Assembly: GCA_030153205.1 (NCBI GenBank)
Contig: JASLHV010000562.1
Coordinates: 1-7,047, forward strand
Length of the DNA: 7,047 bases
Origin: Roseiarcus sp.
GTDB taxonomy: Bacteria; Pseudomonadota; Alphaproteobacteria; Rhizobiales; Beijerinckiaceae
Direction of reading: 5' to 3'
The notes under the pieces were generated by a model, which saw nothing but the letters and a program-made list of their open reading frames with translations, made no database searches and was not told the DNA's origin. Positions 5,829 through 7,047 of the stretch are shown piece after piece (the first letter of the stretch is position 1; each line of letters starts with the position of its first letter). The translations under genes and the position numbers were made by a program.

Positions 5829-6683
5829 CTAGATTGAAGGCTCCGGCACCGTCTTCGGCAGATCAATCGCCTGCCCGAGCCAGGTCTTCTGGATTTTCGC
5901 CATCGTCCCGTCGGTTTCGGTTTTGACGATCGCTTCGTTGATCGCGTCGATGAGGGTCTTGTCTTCGAGCCTACCCACCCATGAAAAGTACGTCGGCTGG
6001 CCGAAGGCCGGCAGAACGAGCGCGAACGTGTCCGACCGTTGCGCGGCGACGTAAGCGAGATTGGGCATCGAGTTCACCGACGCGTCGATTCGTCCCGCCG
6101 CGAGATCGGCATAAGACTGATTGTTGTCGACATATTCTTTGACTTCGATCGGCTTCGGCAGTTTGGCGCCATATTCCTTGATCTGCGCAAGCTGCGACGT
6201 GCCCTTTTGGCCGCCGACAGTCTTGCCGGCGAGGTCTTCAGGCTTTGAGACCGAGGAATCGTTGGCGCGCTTCATCAAGGCTGCTGTGGCGTCGGCGATC
6301 GGCACAGTGAAGAGATAGTGCTTCATGCGCTCTTTGGTGATCGTCACCGGCGCGATGCAAATATCGAATTTCTTCGCCTCGAGGCCTGGCAGCACACTGG
6401 TCCAAGGGAGATCGAGATATTTGACCTTGACCCCGAGATTGGCGCCGACGGCGTCGACCAACTCGCGATCGATGCCTTTGTACGTGCCATTGTCGGAAAT
6501 ATCGAAAGGCGGAAATTGCATTTCGGTCGCGGCGACGAGTTCGCCCCGGGCCTTCACCTCGGCGAGCGTATCGGCGAAGGCCCGGCTGATTCCGCCGAAT
6601 AAACCGGCTGACGCCGCAGCGCCGGCAAGACCCGTCTTGAGCATGGTCCGCCGCGTCCAGGCGGAAGTTTTCATGATCGTCAT
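5829..6683 (-). CDS. PAAT-family ABC importer substrate-binding protein, Tat signal
   Basis: This periplasmic solute-binding protein (284 residues, SBP family 3) feeds the two permeases. A twin-arginine signal is clear: TRRTMLK (10-16), hydrophobic stretch 18-32, and likely cleavage after AFA (residue 37). The mature part begins DTLAEVKARGELV and has FPPF (57-60), GIDRELVDAVG (70-80), TITKERMKHYLF (114-125) with the carboxylate-binding Arg119, and GQKGTS (158-163). Aligning GRIDASVNSMPNLAYV (197-212) with the NRADAVLHDTPNILYF type of segment of GlnH puts Ser205 where the family's ammonium-binding Asp lies. PYY after FTxP is also replaced (IAD). The ligand is therefore probably not an ordinary alpha-amino acid. 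The start at 6681-6683 is chosen because GGGGGA lies 4 bases upstream; a TTG at 6713 is in frame but would add a tail before the Tat motif. It is first in the operon, behind a candidate HutC-type operator. Confidence 0.93.
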   Translation of the reverse strand: MTIMKTSAWTRRTMLKTGLAGAAASAGLFGGISRAFADTLAEVKARGELVAATEMQFPPFDISDNGTYKGIDRELVDAVGANLGVKVKYLDLPWTSVLPGLEAKKFDICIAPVTITKERMKHYLFTVPIADATAALMKRANDSSVSKPEDLAGKTVGGQKGTSQLAQIKEYGAKLPKPIEVKEYVDNNQSYADLAAGRIDASVNSMPNLAYVAAQRSDTFALVLPAFGQPTYFSWVGRLEDKTLIDAINEAIVKTETDGTMAKIQKTWLGQAIDLPKTVPEPSI

Positions 6684-6687
6684 TTCG

Positions 6688-6693
6688 TCCCCC
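6688..6693 (-). promoter_or_regulatory. Ribosome binding site of the binding-protein gene
   Basis: On the minus strand GGGGGA precedes the ATG at 6683 by 4 bases (CGAA). It fixes the start there and rejects the upstream TTG at 6713. Confidence 0.55.
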
Positions 6694-6718
6694 GTTGTTC
6701 CTTCAGAAGGCAAGAATC

Positions 6719-6805
6719 GCGCCGACGCGCAGATCCGGCTCGTTTCTCCCCGCGCGGGCCAGATCGGGCGATTGTCGGCGCAAGCGGGGGGCCGGTCAAA
6801 CCGGC
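6719..6805 (-). other. Structured leader upstream of the binding-protein gene
   Basis: The putative 5' leader (about 140 bases) holds two inverted repeats. GCCGGT (6791-6796) / ACCGGC (6800-6805) has a 3-base loop. A wider pair, GCGCCGAC (6719-6726) / GTCGGCGC (6774-6781), encloses the palindrome CCCGCGCGGG (6749-6758). No U run follows the hairpins. High GC makes chance pairing fairly likely; no known riboswitch is recognised. Confidence 0.3.
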
Positions 6806-6827
6806 GCCGCCGACCATCGCCTATTGA

Positions 6828-6843
6828 TTAAGTCTAGACATAA
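6828..6843. promoter_or_regulatory. Palindromic operator matching the HutC-type (GntR family) consensus
   Basis: The 16-base site TTAAGTCTAGACATAA is self-complementary at all but the central-flank pair 6831/6840 (14 of 16 bases). Its core GTCTAGAC (6832-6839) fits GT-N-TA-N-AC, the consensus known for the HutC subfamily of GntR regulators. HutC represses hut genes and is relieved by urocanate. The position over the candidate -10 box fits repression. No regulator gene is visible in the window, so the binding partner is inferred. Confidence 0.55.
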
Positions 6844-6858
6844 CGGCCCAAGCGTCAA
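6831..6858 (-). promoter_or_regulatory. Candidate sigma-70 promoter of the ABC importer operon
   Basis: On the minus strand, -35 TTGACG (6858-6853, 5 of 6 to TTGACA), a 16-base spacer, and -10 TAGACT (6836-6831, 4 of 6 to TATAAT). Transcription would start near 6824, about 140 bases before the ATG. The -10 box lies inside the palindrome at 6828-6843, the usual layout for a repressor site. Confidence 0.45.
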
Positions 6859-7047
6859 GGCGCTGGCAAATGCTCCCCGTCGAAAACGCGTAGGGGGACC
6901 AAGCGAGGCGCTGGGCGAGATCTGCGGCGGTTGAACCAAATCCTCGCCGCCGCCCCCGCCTCTACTCGGCTACCATGATCTCCTTGCAGAGACACCCTCT
7001 TCGTACCCTGGCGCGCCGCTAGACCTCCACGAATCCGCCGGCTCCGC
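6859..7047. other. Right-edge region without a recognised gene
   Basis: No open frame of useful length with a start and ribosome site is found on either strand. On the minus strand a frame entering from the right edge ends at TAG (7019-7021) after GAGGFVEV, which could be the last eight residues of a neighbouring gene, but this is too short to support. A strong AGGAG with ATG at 6976 opens only four codons. Otherwise nothing is seen. Confidence 0.4.

Noticed and set aside
6962..6976. Four-codon minus-strand mini-ORF (ATG to TAG) after a strong AGGAG
   Set aside because: It lies upstream of the candidate importer promoter, so it would not be on that transcript; it is too short to support.
7019..7047. 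Possible C-terminal tail of a minus-strand gene (GAGGFVEV then TAG)
   Set aside because: Eight codons at the window edge cannot be distinguished from chance.
1..7047. CRISPR array, tRNA/rRNA genes, insertion sequences, defence or toxin systems
   Set aside because: No regularly spaced direct repeats, no tRNA-like or rRNA-like sequence, and no transposase or defence-type motifs were seen on either strand.

Overview
The window is high-GC DNA (roughly 60% by eye) with alphaproteobacterial character. The evidence for this is the style of the proteins (urocanase, a DUF2934 protein, a DUF3095 protein, a polar amino acid type ABC importer) and an interspersed palindrome of the CATTGCG...GCAATCCA type, which is common in Hyphomicrobiales (Rhizobiales). 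I cannot place it to genus.

Left part (1-2757): the 3' two-thirds of hutU (urocanate hydratase, histidine degradation) enters from the left edge. A small DUF2934 protein converges on it from the minus strand. After a 223-base divergent spacer, a plus-strand DUF3095 gene follows; its N-terminal half carries sequence features of a nucleotide-cyclase/GGDEF-like palm domain. A weak hairpin-plus-T terminator follows.

Middle (2758-3543): an AT-richer stretch without a confident gene, then a minus-strand hypothetical protein (138 aa) containing two diverged copies of a W-rich motif exactly 46 residues apart.

Right part (3544-7047): a complete minus-strand ABC importer of the polar amino acid (PAAT) family, in transcription order: Tat-exported binding protein, a 187-base spacer holding a large palindromic repeat, permease, permease, ATPase. 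The last three genes are joined by ATGA and GTGA stop/start overlaps. Upstream of the binding protein is a candidate promoter whose -10 box lies inside a 16-base palindrome with core GTCTAGAC. That core matches the GT-N-TA-N-AC operator pattern of the HutC branch of GntR repressors.

Working hypothesis: the importer belongs to the histidine/urocanate utilisation regulon. The binding protein keeps the carboxylate-binding Arg of the family but has Ser where the alpha-ammonium-binding Asp normally sits. This suggests a carboxylate without a standard alpha-amino group; urocanate, the substrate of the hutU product encoded nearby, would fit. The motif and residue observations are read directly from sequence; the ligand and regulator are inference.
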